DNA of 10,221 nt from JBFWVD01 sp050246915 (GTDB taxonomy: Bacteria > Actinomycetota > Acidimicrobiia > Acidimicrobiales > Ilumatobacteraceae). The position numbers and the translations under genes were made by a program. A model generated the notes under the pieces. The model was not told the DNA's origin and made no database searches. It saw only the letters and a list, made by a program, of their open reading frames with translations. Numbering within the stretch: position 1 is the first letter of the stretch; every line of letters begins with the position of its first letter. The DNA lies in assembly GCA_050246915.1 (NCBI GenBank), contig JBFWVD010000130.1:1-10221 (forward strand), given 5' to 3'. Shown here in pieces: positions 6,201-10,221 of the stretch.

Positions 6201-8680
6201 GTGATCGGCGGGGATGCATCGGTGGATGCGGTCCAGCTGATCTGGATCGAGCTCGACGACGGACTCGACCCCGACGGAACACCCGGCACCGTCGGCGGCG
6301 TCGTATCGGCCACCGGCGACTGCACCACCACCGTGTTCGACACACCACTCAACCCACTCGCATTGCCCACCGCATCAACCGCGTCGACGGTGTAGGTGTG
6401 GCTGCTGCCCGCTGCCAGACCCGTATCGGTGAACGACAGAGTGGTCGTCTGACCCACCGGCGTCGCCCCACCATCTCGATACACCCGATACGTGATCGGC
6501 GTCGACGGATCGCTCGAGGCGGTCCAGCTGATCTGGATCTGGCCCGTCGCCGGGCTGCTGCCCGCGGGCGTCCCCGGCACCGTCGGGGCGGTGGTGTCGG
6601 TGGGGGTGCCGCCACCATCACCGGGGGTGGTGTCGATGACGACGTGGTCGTAGTTGGCGGTGAAGGTCTTGCGCGCCGTGTCACCGATCTGCATCCGACC
6701 AGCACCGGTGGTGCCCGTGCTGACCTGGTAGCCATCGATGATCAGCACACCATCCCGGTACAGATCCCACGACGTGTTCGTGCCGACCGTGCCGCACAGC
6801 TCGACGTTGTGCCAACCCGTGCCCAGGTTCGTCGTGCTCGTCCGCGACGACCCCGCGAAGTCACTGCGGATCCCGAGCCGACCGTTCGACGCGACGAACA
6901 CCTTCAACAACGCACCATTGCCCGACGTGCGCAGACGGAACAGATCGAAGTTGTTCCCCGACGCCAGGTTCACGTTCACGCTCGCGCACAGCTGCGTCAT
7001 CGCCGGACTGATCGTCCGGTACGCAGACGCCGACTGGTTCGACGTCTGGATCCGCGCGCTCGGCTGAGCCGGACTACCTGCCGTCGTCGACAACGTCACC
7101 CGAGTCGCCGTCCACGAGCTCAGGTTGGCGAACTCCTCGGCCCACACCGCCGTCCCAGCAGCCTGCACCGTGATCGACGCCGACGCCGCACTCTTCGCGC
7201 TCGCATTGTCCTGCGCATCGACCGCATCCACCTGATAGGTGTGACTCGAACCAGCCACCAGACCCGTGTCGGTGAAGCTCGTCGTCGTCGTCTGACCCAC
7301 CGGCGTCGCGTTGCCGTCGCGGTAGATCCGATACGTGATCGGCGGGGATGCATCGGTGGATGCGGTCCAGCTGATCTGGATCGAGCTCGACGACGGACTC
7401 GACCCCGACGGAACACCCGGCACCGTCGGCGGCGTCGTATCGGCCACCGGCGACTGCACCACCACCGTGTTCGACACACCACTCAACCCACTCGCATTGC
7501 CCACCGCATCAACCGCATCCACCCGGTAGCTGTGGCTCGCCCCCGGCGTACGACCACCATCAGTGAACGACAACGACGTCGTCTGACCCACCGGCGACGC
7601 ACCACCATCCCGATACACCCGATACGTGATCGGCGTCGACACATCCGACGACCCAGCCCACGACACCAACACCGTCCCCACCGACGGACTCGACGCCACC
7701 GGCGTCCCCGGCACCGTCGGGGCATCCGAGTCGACCACCGGCGACTGCACCACCACCGTGTTCGACACACCACTCAACCCACTCGCATTGCCCACCGCAT
7801 CAACCGCATCCACCCGGTAGCTGTGGCTTGCACCCGGCGTACGACCACTGTCCGTGAACGAGGTCGTGGTGGTCTGACCCACCGGCGACGCACCACCGTC
7901 CCGGTAGATCCGATATGTGATCGGCGTCGAGGGATCCGACGACCCGGCCCACGACACCAAGACCGTGCCCACCGACGGACTCGACGCCACCGGCGTCCCC
8001 GGCACCGTCGGCGGATCGGTGTCAGTGGGCGCGCCGCCCTCGTCACCCGGAGCCTGGTCGACCACCACGTGGTCGAAGTTCGCCGTGAAGGTCTTGGATG
8101 CGGTGTCACCGATCTGCACCCGGCCGACGCCGGTCGATCCGGTGTTCGTCTGCCAGTCGTCGAGCACGACGACGCCGTCCCGGTACAGGTCCCAGGTCGT
8201 CGTCGCGCCCACCGAACCGCACAGCTCGATGTTGTGCCAGCCTGCTCCCAGCTGGGTGGAGGTGCCACGGCTCGACGCGCCGAAGTCGTTGCGCACGCCG
8301 AGCGTGCCGTTGGACGCGACGAAAGCCTTGATGATCGGGCCGTTCGCCGCCGTGCGCAGCCGGAACAGATCGAAGTTGCCTCCCGACGCGACGTTGACGT
8401 TCGTGCTGAAGCACACGTCCGTGACCGGCGCCGCCAGGTTCATCGCCGCGTACGCAGACTGGCCGCTCGCTACCGCCCGTGCGCTCGGAGCAGCCGGATT
8501 GCCACTGGTCGTGTCGATGGTGACGCGAACTGACGTGGTCCAAGCGCCGAGCGTTCCGCTCGTGAAATCATCGGAGGTGATCGGCGCCGCCGACACCACG
8601 GAGACCGGCAGCACGCCGGTGACCAACGTCGACATGGCCAACGCCACGCCAACGGTTGCTGCAAAGACCTTGCGCAACAT
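260..8680 (-). CDS. Giant secreted multidomain protein (LamG-like/FN3/beta-propeller/Ig-like/PKD)
   Basis: This encodes 2806 residues with an N-terminal signal peptide: basic LRK, a hydrophobic core, and a likely signal peptidase I site VSA|AP after residue 31. Approximate domains: LamG-like 32-211; FN3 223-316, 320-413 and 417-506; LamG-like 511-688; FN3 698-788 and 795-884; LamG-like 889-1066; FN3 1076-1164; beta-propeller-like 1171-1595; five Ig-like repeats 1596-2196; seven PKD domains 2197-2806. The last residues form the final PKD strand (VDVTVT), with no LPXTG motif, C-terminal hydrophobic helix or visible enzyme domain, so it is probably released or held non-covalently. The start at 8680 is chosen because GGGAG lies 8 nt upstream and the signal peptide begins there; an in-frame GTG at 8752 would add 24 residues that spoil the signal sequence. 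It is transcribed alone, divergently from a two-component operon. From domain content I infer adhesion, matrix or glycan binding; the specific function is unknown. An assembly artefact in the duplicated section cannot be excluded. Confidence 0.93.
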   Translation of the reverse strand: MLRKVFAATVGVALAMSTLVTGVLPVSVVSAAPITSDDFTSGTLGAWTTSVRVTIDTTSGNPAAPSARAVASGQSAYAAMNLAAPVTDVCFSTNVNVASGGNFDLFRLRTAANGPIIKAFVASNGTLGVRNDFGASSRGTSTQLGAGWHNIELCGSVGATTTWDLYRDGVVVLDDWQTNTGSTGVGRVQIGDTASKTFTANFDHVVVDQAPGDEGGAPTDTDPPTVPGTPVASSPSVGTVLVSWAGSSDPSTPITYRIYRDGGASPVGQTTTTSFTDSGRTPGASHSYRVDAVDAVGNASGLSGVSNTVVVQSPVVDSDAPTVPGTPVASSPSVGTVLVSWAGSSDVSTPITYRVYRDGGASPVGQTTSLSFTDGGRTPGASHSYRVDAVDAVGNASGLSGVSNTVVVQSPVADTTPPTVPGVPSGSSPSSSSIQISWTASTDASPPITYRIYRDGNATPVGQTTTTSFTDTGLVAGSSHTYQVDAVDAQDNASAKSAASASITVQAAGTAVWAEEFANLSSWTATRVTLSTTAGSPAQPSARIQTSNQSASAYRTISPAMTQLCASVNVNLASGNNFDLFRLRTSGNGALLKVFVASNGRLGIRSDFAGSSRTSTTNLGTGWHNVELCGTVGTNTSWDLYRDGVLIIDGYQVSTGTTGAGRMQIGDTARKTFTANYDHVVIDTTPGDGGGTPTDTTAPTVPGTPAGSSPATGQIQISWTASSDPSTPITYRVYRDGGATPVGQTTTLSFTDTGLAAGSSHTYTVDAVDAVGNASGLSGVSNTVVVQSPVADTTPPTVPGVPSGSSPSSSSIQISWTASTDASPPITYRIYRDGNATPVGQTTTTSFTDTGLVAGSSHTYQVDAVDAQDNASAKSAASASITVQAAGTAVWAEEFANLSSWTATRVTLSTTAGSPAQPSARIQTSNQSASAYRTISPAMTQLCASVNVNLASGNNFDLFRLRTSGNGALLKVFVASNGRLGIRSDFAGSSRTSTTNLGTGWHNVELCGTVGTNTSWDLYRDGVLIIDGYQVSTGTTGAGRMQIGDTARKTFTANYDHVVIDTTPGDGGGTPTDTTAPTVPGTPAGSSPATGQIQISWTASSDPSTPITYRVYRDGGATPVGQTTTLSFTDTGLAAGSSHTYTVDAVDAVGNASAQSAPSAQITVTNGAAGLQPTPNHTRLANDVVSTNMPRITDGEMWDIEYIGTKVYVAGGFTSIRNNANGNTTSYSQRFLAAFDMNTGLVDPNFRPTFDGGVTNIEASPDGTKLIVVGTFNTVNGVTKRKIASIDPTTGATVTGFTAQGDAQVSSVDVSNTTVYVGGRFTAINGVPRASLAALNINTGAVITGFVNDLAGGIGVNGGLTVQDLTLSHDGTKLLVVHTGTTINGQTRMGPALIDTTTNQLLPWRSRLWDDNLQFVGGITRIYAGDIAPNDQYFVVSSGSGGDRPPISDTIVAYPMSGGDDVQPLWISRAFDSVYSLAVTEQAIYIGGHFNYNESPTAPDPWPGLTDTGYGRGQGLAGYGLGDDIVLRDHVGALNPVDGKAVEWNPGSNSFEGNKVMKALPRGIITGGDATTQGEANVGRVAFYDFNTIPAVGPNETVIVDPIEGRVEPAGEPFTISGTASATSGVQRVQVEIRDRDTNRYLNDDLTTWAANGVGNTINATLASPGATNTNWSLTLNIPENRRLMIYARTVGNNGSQDSSKAIKRIETFGLADETPTTRVSGPSGSVIPTTTFTVTGSATDDLGIQSITFTLRDVQNRYLQDDGSTSATYNTFRGVPDVVGALSTTWSYEFTVPYEGEWTLQAIAVDTSGQSDLRSADRTWIVSDTAISPTVTIQTPAEMLPPTPAPTLTLAPGSPLTFSGTATDDEGLDYVAIRLQNSATREVLSAGGVWGSDQIAGSHRISGSNSIAGTTYNWSYTTPFNLSTGVYTFQVGAVDDLGLSTANSNTGRLTINVQVPGDAFPDTTITPTGTQTGLQTLHLDLAGAATDDIGVSSVKVTVQDRDTSRYLQPNGTMQAGFTLLNATLANPGATSTTWTLPVDLPTEGDYSVTAYAYDTSNQQDASSSGATSRYPIYPGDQPPTVTENLLTPADGDTFTDGKIFVSGRVEDDRQIAEAQVAVRNAAGQYMSSSGAFSSTNPSWRNAFLNSPGSPGSNFSYTTPLIPPGSYTVLVRGEDSHGFVTAVPSERVVTVTNDTNNLPPVANFTYTCTQNVCTFDGRTSTDENAPALTYSWNFGNGSGSGPLPTRTYTSANSYTVTLTVRDENGLSGVTSKVVTIVEPAGNLPPNAVFNTPACTARTCNFSASGSTDPNTGDSISYLWNFGDGGPTSTSTSTSKTFAADGIYTVTLTATDGWGKSTTVTRTLDITEPASNVAPTPVIGGPNCVARTCAFFATGSSDVNGGPLTYAWAFGDGATSTSVSPTRVYTADGDYTVTLTVTDAWGKSAQVTKDVGIHEPVDNAAPLPVIGTPSCVAKTCSLSSAGSTDPDDDSFTYLWNFGDGTATSALSAPSHTFPGVGPYTVTLTLTDAWGKVGTITTEVSFTAPVDNDAPVAFIATPVCTARSCTFSATGSADPDGDTYTYLWDFGTTPATTSTSASPTKLFPADGTYVVTLTLTDVWGAVGTITRDVVIAEPASNLPPVAVISDPVCNARSCSIPGVSSSDPNGDSFSYLWSWADITSTSTSSSVSRTFTADGTYTVTLTVTDAWGKTDTETRDVVIAKPTDNHAPTAVIGTPSCTGLFCTFSSSASSDQDGNTFTYSWAWGDATANTSTANPSHVFPAAGTYTVTLTLTDGWGDIGTATVDVTVT
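263..2092 (-). repeat. Seven tandem PKD domains (C-terminal third of the giant protein)
   Basis: Residues 2197-2806 are seven units of about 87 residues, each opening with N-x-x-P and carrying the PKD signature: a Ser/Thr-Asp turn, a W-x-F/W-G segment, and a YTVTLT strand. Every unit has a CX4C pair near its start (CTQNVC, CTARTC, CVARTC, CVAKTC, CTARSC, CNARSC, CTGLFC), probably a disulfide in the exported protein. Units 2-7 share D-x-W-G in the last loop, where unit 1 has DENG. The WxFGDG motif is kept in units 2-4 and eroded in 1 (FGNG), 5 (FGTT), 6 (SWAD) and 7 (WGDA). PKD arrays usually act as rigid extracellular stalks or binding modules. DNA identity between units is modest, so the array is older than the FN3/LamG duplication. 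Confidence 0.9.
2093..3895 (-). repeat. Five Ig-like beta-sandwich repeats
   Basis: Residues 1596-2196 form five diverged repeats of about 120 residues. Each starts with a strand like FTVTGSATDDLGI, then a segment of the type VxIRDRDTxRYL (RDRDTNRYL, RDVQNRYL, QNSATREVL, QDRDTSRYL, RNAAGQYM). A variable loop follows, often with N-A-x-L-x-x-P-G-x, and then W/F-x-x-x and YTVxAxAxDxxG strands. The TDD/VDxxG pattern resembles bacterial Ig-like and cadherin-like sandwiches, but the inserted RDRDTxRYL segment is not one I can place in a named family. A structural spacer or ligand-binding role is inferred from position between the propeller and the PKD stalk. Confidence 0.7.
3896..5170 (-). other. 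Beta-propeller-like region (delta-60/DUF5122-type repeats) of the giant protein
   Basis: Residues 1171-1595 contain repeating blades with the pattern VYVGGxFTxINGxxRxxLAAxxxxTGAVxxGF. Clear examples are VYVAGGFTSI, LIVVGTFNTVNGVTKRKIAS, VYVGGRFTAINGVPRASLAA, LLVVHTGTTINGQTRMGPAL and IYIGGHFNYN. Interspersed SPDGTKL, SHDGTKL and APNDQYF turns are typical of propellers, where an Asp-Gly turn precedes the next blade. The pattern agrees with the delta-60/DUF5122 propeller repeat known from secreted bacterial proteins. The last part (about 1490-1570) has a longer Gly-rich insertion between blades. No catalytic residues are recognisable; a binding platform is the likeliest role. Confidence 0.75.
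5247..6380 (-). repeat. Copy 2 (C-terminal side) of a perfect 1134-bp tandem duplication
   Basis: This matches 6381-7514 base for base as far as I can read, at an offset of 1134 bp (378 codons, in frame). Identity continues 2 nt further, so 5247-6382 equals 6381-7516. Left of 5247 the flanks differ mainly at third codon positions. The unit encodes the end of one FN3 domain, a full FN3, one LamG-like domain with two Cys, and most of the next FN3. Both junctions fall in the same conserved FN3 strand (VDAVDAVGNAS), as expected for unequal recombination between homologous FN3 segments. Confidence 0.95.
6381..7514 (-). repeat. Copy 1 (N-terminal side) of a perfect 1134-bp tandem duplication
   Basis: This is the first-translated copy of the 378-residue unit, covering roughly residues 390-767. 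It holds the FN3 at about 417-506, the LamG-like domain at about 511-688 (Cys565 and Cys629, aligned with Cys90 and Cys154 of the first LamG-like domain) and the start of the FN3 at 698. Even synonymous positions are unchanged relative to the other copy, whereas the first LamG-like domain (8048-8587) has clearly diverged in both protein and DNA. The duplication is therefore recent, or kept identical by gene conversion. Confidence 0.95.
7442..8014 (-). repeat. Near-identical tandem FN3 pair, 291-bp period
   Basis: FN3 domains at residues 223-316 (7733-8014) and 320-413 (7442-7723) are offset by exactly 97 codons and differ at only a few residues, such as DPSTPITYRI versus DVSTPITYRV and TTTTSFTDSG versus TTSLSFTDGG. 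The shared opening PTVPGTPVASSPSVGTVLVS is invariant. Codons are strikingly G-ending, and all five Asp codons of the second domain are GAT. This is an earlier duplication than the 1134-bp one, since substitutions have accumulated. Confidence 0.88.
8048..8587 (-). other. First LamG/concanavalin A-like domain of the giant protein
   Basis: Residues 32-211 directly follow the signal peptide and are homologous to the two later identical domains at 511-688 and 889-1066. Shared landmarks are DDF/EEF near the start, NFDLFRLRT, KxFVASNGxLGxR, GWHNxELCG, WDLYRDG and QIGDTAxKTFTANxDHVV. Two Cys (90 and 154) are conserved in all three copies and may form a disulfide. The layout fits a jelly-roll lectin-like domain of the LamG superfamily, which commonly binds glycans. 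I assign the fold from motif order only. Confidence 0.65.
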
Positions 8681-8688
8681 GTGAACTT

Positions 8689-8693
8689 CTCCC
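8689..8693 (-). promoter_or_regulatory. Ribosome binding site of the giant gene
   Basis: The minus strand reads GGGAG within GAGGCGGGAGAAG, 8 nt before the ATG at 8680. This fixes the start at 8680 over the upstream in-frame GTG at 8752, in whose reading frame this site would be coding sequence. Confidence 0.8.
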
Positions 8694-8698
8694 GCCTC

Positions 8699-8720
8699 TA
8701 CTTTTCGACCGCCGAAAGTA
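8699..8720. promoter_or_regulatory. Inverted repeat just upstream of the giant gene's ribosome binding site
   Basis: TACTTT at 8699-8704 and AAAGTA at 8715-8720 are perfect complements; with one bulge the stem extends to TACTTTTCG/CGAAAGTA. It begins 6 nt upstream of the GGGAG on the minus strand, so it may be a 5'UTR hairpin or a palindromic operator. On the minus strand TACTTT also fits the TANNNT form of a -10 box, but no good -35 lies 16-18 nt upstream. Confidence 0.4.
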
Positions 8721-8745
8721 GTGAGGGAGCACGGTACGTAGTCGT

Positions 8746-8789
8746 GTGTCACGGGAACATCGCTGCTGTGTCACAGCTGTGTCACAGCT
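8746..8789 (+). promoter_or_regulatory. Direct-repeat operator of the PhoP/MtrA type
   Basis: GTGTCACAGCT occurs twice back to back (8768-8778, 8779-8789), giving TCACAGC-TGTG-TCACAGC. A further GTGTCAC at 8746-8752 lies exactly 22 bp (two periods) upstream, and the 11-mer between (8757-8767) matches 6 of 11. OmpR/PhoB-family regulators bind as head-to-tail dimers to direct repeats with an 11-bp period. The reported M. tuberculosis PhoP motif is TCACAGC-N4-TCACAGC, and MtrA sites resemble GTCACAgcg repeats. The site lies 110-153 bp upstream of the regulator start at 8899 and 66-109 bp upstream of the giant gene start, so it could serve both. Confidence 0.7.
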
Positions 8790-8810
8790 CGGGCGACTTC
8801 CATCGGCCTG

Positions 8811-8834
8811 CGCATTTACAGGACGACGCATTTA
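8811..8834 (+). repeat. Short direct repeat CGCATTTA in the regulator's promoter region
   Basis: CGCATTTA occurs at 8811-8818 and 8827-8834, 16 bp apart, in an AT-richer patch 65-88 bp upstream of the GTG at 8899. TTTACA (8815-8820) resembles a -35 and TATGGT (8833-8838) a -10, but they are only 12 bp apart, so they cannot be paired as a standard promoter. The AT-rich patch is still the best candidate for the regulator's promoter. Confidence 0.25.
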
Positions 8835-8884
8835 TGGTGACCTGATGCCGGCCTGGCGCAGGACCGATGTCGGAAGGCCGCGTG

Positions 8885-8890
8885 AGGAGG
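8885..8890 (+). promoter_or_regulatory. Ribosome binding site of the response regulator
   Basis: AGGAGG lies 8 nt before the GTG at 8899, an ideal Shine-Dalgarno placement that decides this non-ATG start. Confidence 0.85.
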
Positions 8891-8898
8891 GCTGATCG

Positions 8899-9576
8899 GT
8901 GAACCCCCGAGCATTGGTGGTCGAGGACGATCAGTCGGTGCGCGCCGCCATCACCCTCGTGCTCCAGCGATCCGGTTTCGACGTCGAGTCCGTGGGTGAC
9001 GGGCGGACGTGCCTCGATCGGCTGAACGATGCGCTCTTCGACCTGGTGATGCTCGATCTGATGCTGCCGGGGATGAGCGGGTTCGACGTGTGCCGGGAGA
9101 TCCGCAGCCGGAGCGGGATACCCATCGTGATGGTCACGGCGCGCACCGATACCGCGGACGTGGTCGCGGGGTTGGAGCTCGGTGCCGACGACTACGTCAC
9201 CAAGCCGTTCGAGGCGGCAGAGCTGGCCGCCCGAGCGCGCGCCGCTGTCCGGCGCGCCGCAGACAACACCTCCACGCAGTTCTCGATCCGCGACCTCGAG
9301 ATCGACGAGGCGGCCTTTTCGGTCAGCCGGCAGGGTGCCGAGATCGCGCTCACCGCGACCGAGTTCCGCCTGCTCATCACCCTTGCTCGCCATGCCGGGC
9401 AGGTGATGACACGAGAGGTTCTGCTCGAGCGGGTCTGGGGATACGACTACCTCGGCGACTCCCGACTCGTGGACATGGCCATGCAGCGCCTGCGCAGCAA
9501 GCTCGGTGAACCACCGTCGGGCAGCGAGTACGTCACGACCGTGCGATCGATCGGCTATCGGTTCGAACGTGAGTGA
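8899..9576 (+). CDS. OmpR/PhoB-family response regulator, MtrA-like
   Basis: This 225-residue DNA-binding transcription factor acts at the end of a phosphorelay. The receiver domain (about 3-118) has the acidic pair Asp10/Asp11, phospho-acceptor Asp53 in LDLMLPGMSG, Thr80 and Lys102 in TKPF. A winged-helix domain (about 130-223) follows, with LTATEFRLL, a recognition helix around SRLVDMAMQRLRSKL, and the C-terminal hairpin VRSIGYRFE. Length and layout are normal for the family. From memory, segments such as LMLPGMxGxDVCR, TDTxDVVxGLExGADDY and LLExVWGY are shared with actinobacterial MtrA, closer than with PhoP or RegX3, but one window cannot establish orthology, so no symbol is given. The GTG start follows AGGAGG by 8 nt. 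Its stop overlaps the kinase start by 8 nt, indicating a translationally coupled operon. The direct-repeat operator 110-153 bp upstream suggests autoregulation. Confidence 0.95.
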   Translation: MNPRALVVEDDQSVRAAITLVLQRSGFDVESVGDGRTCLDRLNDALFDLVMLDLMLPGMSGFDVCREIRSRSGIPIVMVTARTDTADVVAGLELGADDYVTKPFEAAELAARARAAVRRAADNTSTQFSIRDLEIDEAAFSVSRQGAEIALTATEFRLLITLARHAGQVMTREVLLERVWGYDYLGDSRLVDMAMQRLRSKLGEPPSGSEYVTTVRSIGYRFERE

Positions 9577-10221
9577 CCCCCGGACCCCGCGTCGGTTCCG
9601 ACGTCGGTTGACCTTGGCCTTCGTCCTCACCGCCGCCATCACGACGGGGGTCCTGGCGATCGTCACCTACACCCTCACGAGCGAGCGCCGGCAGCGGAAC
9701 TTCGAGCAGCGGAGCCGGAACGAGGTCCGCATCGCGCTCGCGTTGGCGCCACGCACGCTCGACGAGGACAGCTTCGACACCATCTTGCGCGTGTACGAGA
9801 CCCGCACCGGCAGCGACGCCATCGCGATCGACGGGAACCCGGGCTACTCGTCGTCCAACGTGGTCAACGCAGCCGATGTGCCGGTGGAGCTGTACGACGG
9901 GATCGGCGACCGTCTGCGGATGGCGCGCCTCACCGTCGGTGGCCGTGACTATCTCGTCATCGTCGGACTGGGGCCGAACGGCGAGCACTACGCCTTCTTC
10001 TTCTCGCTCGATCAGCTGCGCGACGGCCTGGCCGAGTTGCGTCGCATCCTCCTCGGAGGTTGGATCACGATCGTCGTGCTGTCGCTCGGAGTGGGCCATC
10101 TCGTCGCCCGCCGGACGTTGCGTCCCGTCCGAGAGGCGGCCGTCGCGGCGAACGCGATGGCCGAGGGCAAGCTCGACACACGGATCCAGGCACGCGGCGA
10201 CGACGAGTTCAGCCACCTCGC
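9569..10221 (+). CDS. Sensor histidine kinase, N-terminal part (runs off the window)
   Basis: The reading frame from GTG at 9569 is open to the window end: 217 codons plus two bases. It begins MSDPRTPRRF with a basic cytoplasmic stretch, then a membrane helix at about 14-36, an extracellular region at about 37-159, a second membrane helix at about 160-180 (ILLGGWITIVVLSLGVGHLV), and a HAMP linker from about 181 with the conserved Pro in RRTLRPVREA and a DDEF near the end. The His box and ATPase domain would lie beyond 10221 and are not seen. This is the standard layout of a class I membrane kinase. The 8-nt overlap with the response regulator and the lack of a clear ribosome binding site of its own imply coupling, so it is presumably the cognate kinase. 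The sensor region has no motif I recognise. GTG at 9569 is chosen because it precedes the basic segment and TM1; no better start lies between it and the helix. Confidence 0.92.
   Translation, partial: MSDPRTPRRFRRRLTLAFVLTAAITTGVLAIVTYTLTSERRQRNFEQRSRNEVRIALALAPRTLDEDSFDTILRVYETRTGSDAIAIDGNPGYSSSNVVNAADVPVELYDGIGDRLRMARLTVGGRDYLVIVGLGPNGEHYAFFFSLDQLRDGLAELRRILLGGWITIVVLSLGVGHLVARRTLRPVREAAVAANAMAEGKLDTRIQARGDDEFSHL

Noticed and set aside
5247..7516. CRISPR array or mobile element as explanation of the long identical repeats
   Set aside because: The repeats are in frame, encode recognisable FN3 and LamG-like domains, have no spacers, terminal inverted repeats or transposase, and their junctions lie in homologous FN3 sequence.
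4547..8533. Plus-strand open frame of 1328 codons antisense to the giant gene
   Set aside because: The translation is extremely rich in Arg, His and Thr, has no recognisable domain or start context, and repeats exactly where the opposite gene is duplicated. It is open because the high-GC, repetitive minus-strand gene rarely creates stops in that frame.
8681..8752. Upstream GTG start (8752) for the giant gene
   Set aside because: It would put 24 polar residues before the signal peptide and make the ribosome binding site and hairpin coding. The ATG at 8680 has GGGAG 8 nt upstream.
8681..8898. Classical -35/-10 promoter pairs for either divergent gene
   Set aside because: Several half matches exist (TTTACA 8815-8820, TATGGT 8833-8838, minus-strand GTGACA 8752-8747, minus-strand TACTTT 8720-8715) but none pair at 16-18 bp, so I do not call a promoter.
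8782..9666. Minus-strand open frame of 294 codons across the response regulator
   Set aside because: It is antisense to a regulator with all catalytic residues and an ideal ribosome site, and has no domain of its own.
9533..10216. Minus-strand open frame of 227 codons over the kinase
   Set aside because: The plus frame encodes two membrane helices and a HAMP motif coupled to the regulator. The minus frame is Asp/Arg/Val-rich without features.

Overview
The window is high-GC DNA, strongly biased to G or C at third codon positions, with three protein-coding genes and no RNA gene, insertion sequence or CRISPR array that I can see. The GC content, GTG starts, an OmpR-family regulator resembling actinobacterial MtrA, and a giant secreted protein built from FN3, PKD and beta-propeller modules all suggest an actinobacterium. 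A marine or freshwater Acidimicrobiia-type organism would fit, but that is inference, not proof.

Positions 1-259 hold no convincing gene. There is an imperfect inverted repeat at the left edge (1-72) and a strong UUCG-loop terminator (156-189) that ends the large leftward gene. That gene fills 260-8680 (minus strand) and encodes a 2806-residue exported protein. From the N-terminus it has a signal peptide, a LamG-like domain, three FN3 domains, LamG-like, two FN3, LamG-like, one FN3, a roughly 425-residue beta-propeller-like region, five Ig-like repeats and seven PKD domains. Inside it is a perfect 1134-bp tandem duplication (378 residues per unit) whose edges lie within homologous FN3 domains. 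No cell-wall sorting motif or C-terminal membrane anchor is visible. An adhesion, matrix or carbohydrate-binding role is the reasonable guess, but no catalytic domain or partner is evident.

The 218-bp divergent intergenic region (8681-8898) carries a 5'UTR hairpin for the giant gene and a striking set of direct repeats. Two perfect adjacent 11-mers contain TCACAGC-N4-TCACAGC, and a third GTGTCAC lies exactly 22 bp away. This is the layout expected for tandem binding of an OmpR/PhoB-type response regulator, and it matches the motif reported for mycobacterial PhoP and resembles that of MtrA.

Rightward from 8899 comes just such a regulator (8899-9576), overlapping by 8 nt the start of a membrane sensor histidine kinase (9569 to beyond the window end), of which TM1, the extracellular sensor, TM2 and part of the HAMP domain are present. 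The simplest reading is a two-component operon that autoregulates and may also control the divergent giant surface protein from a shared operator.
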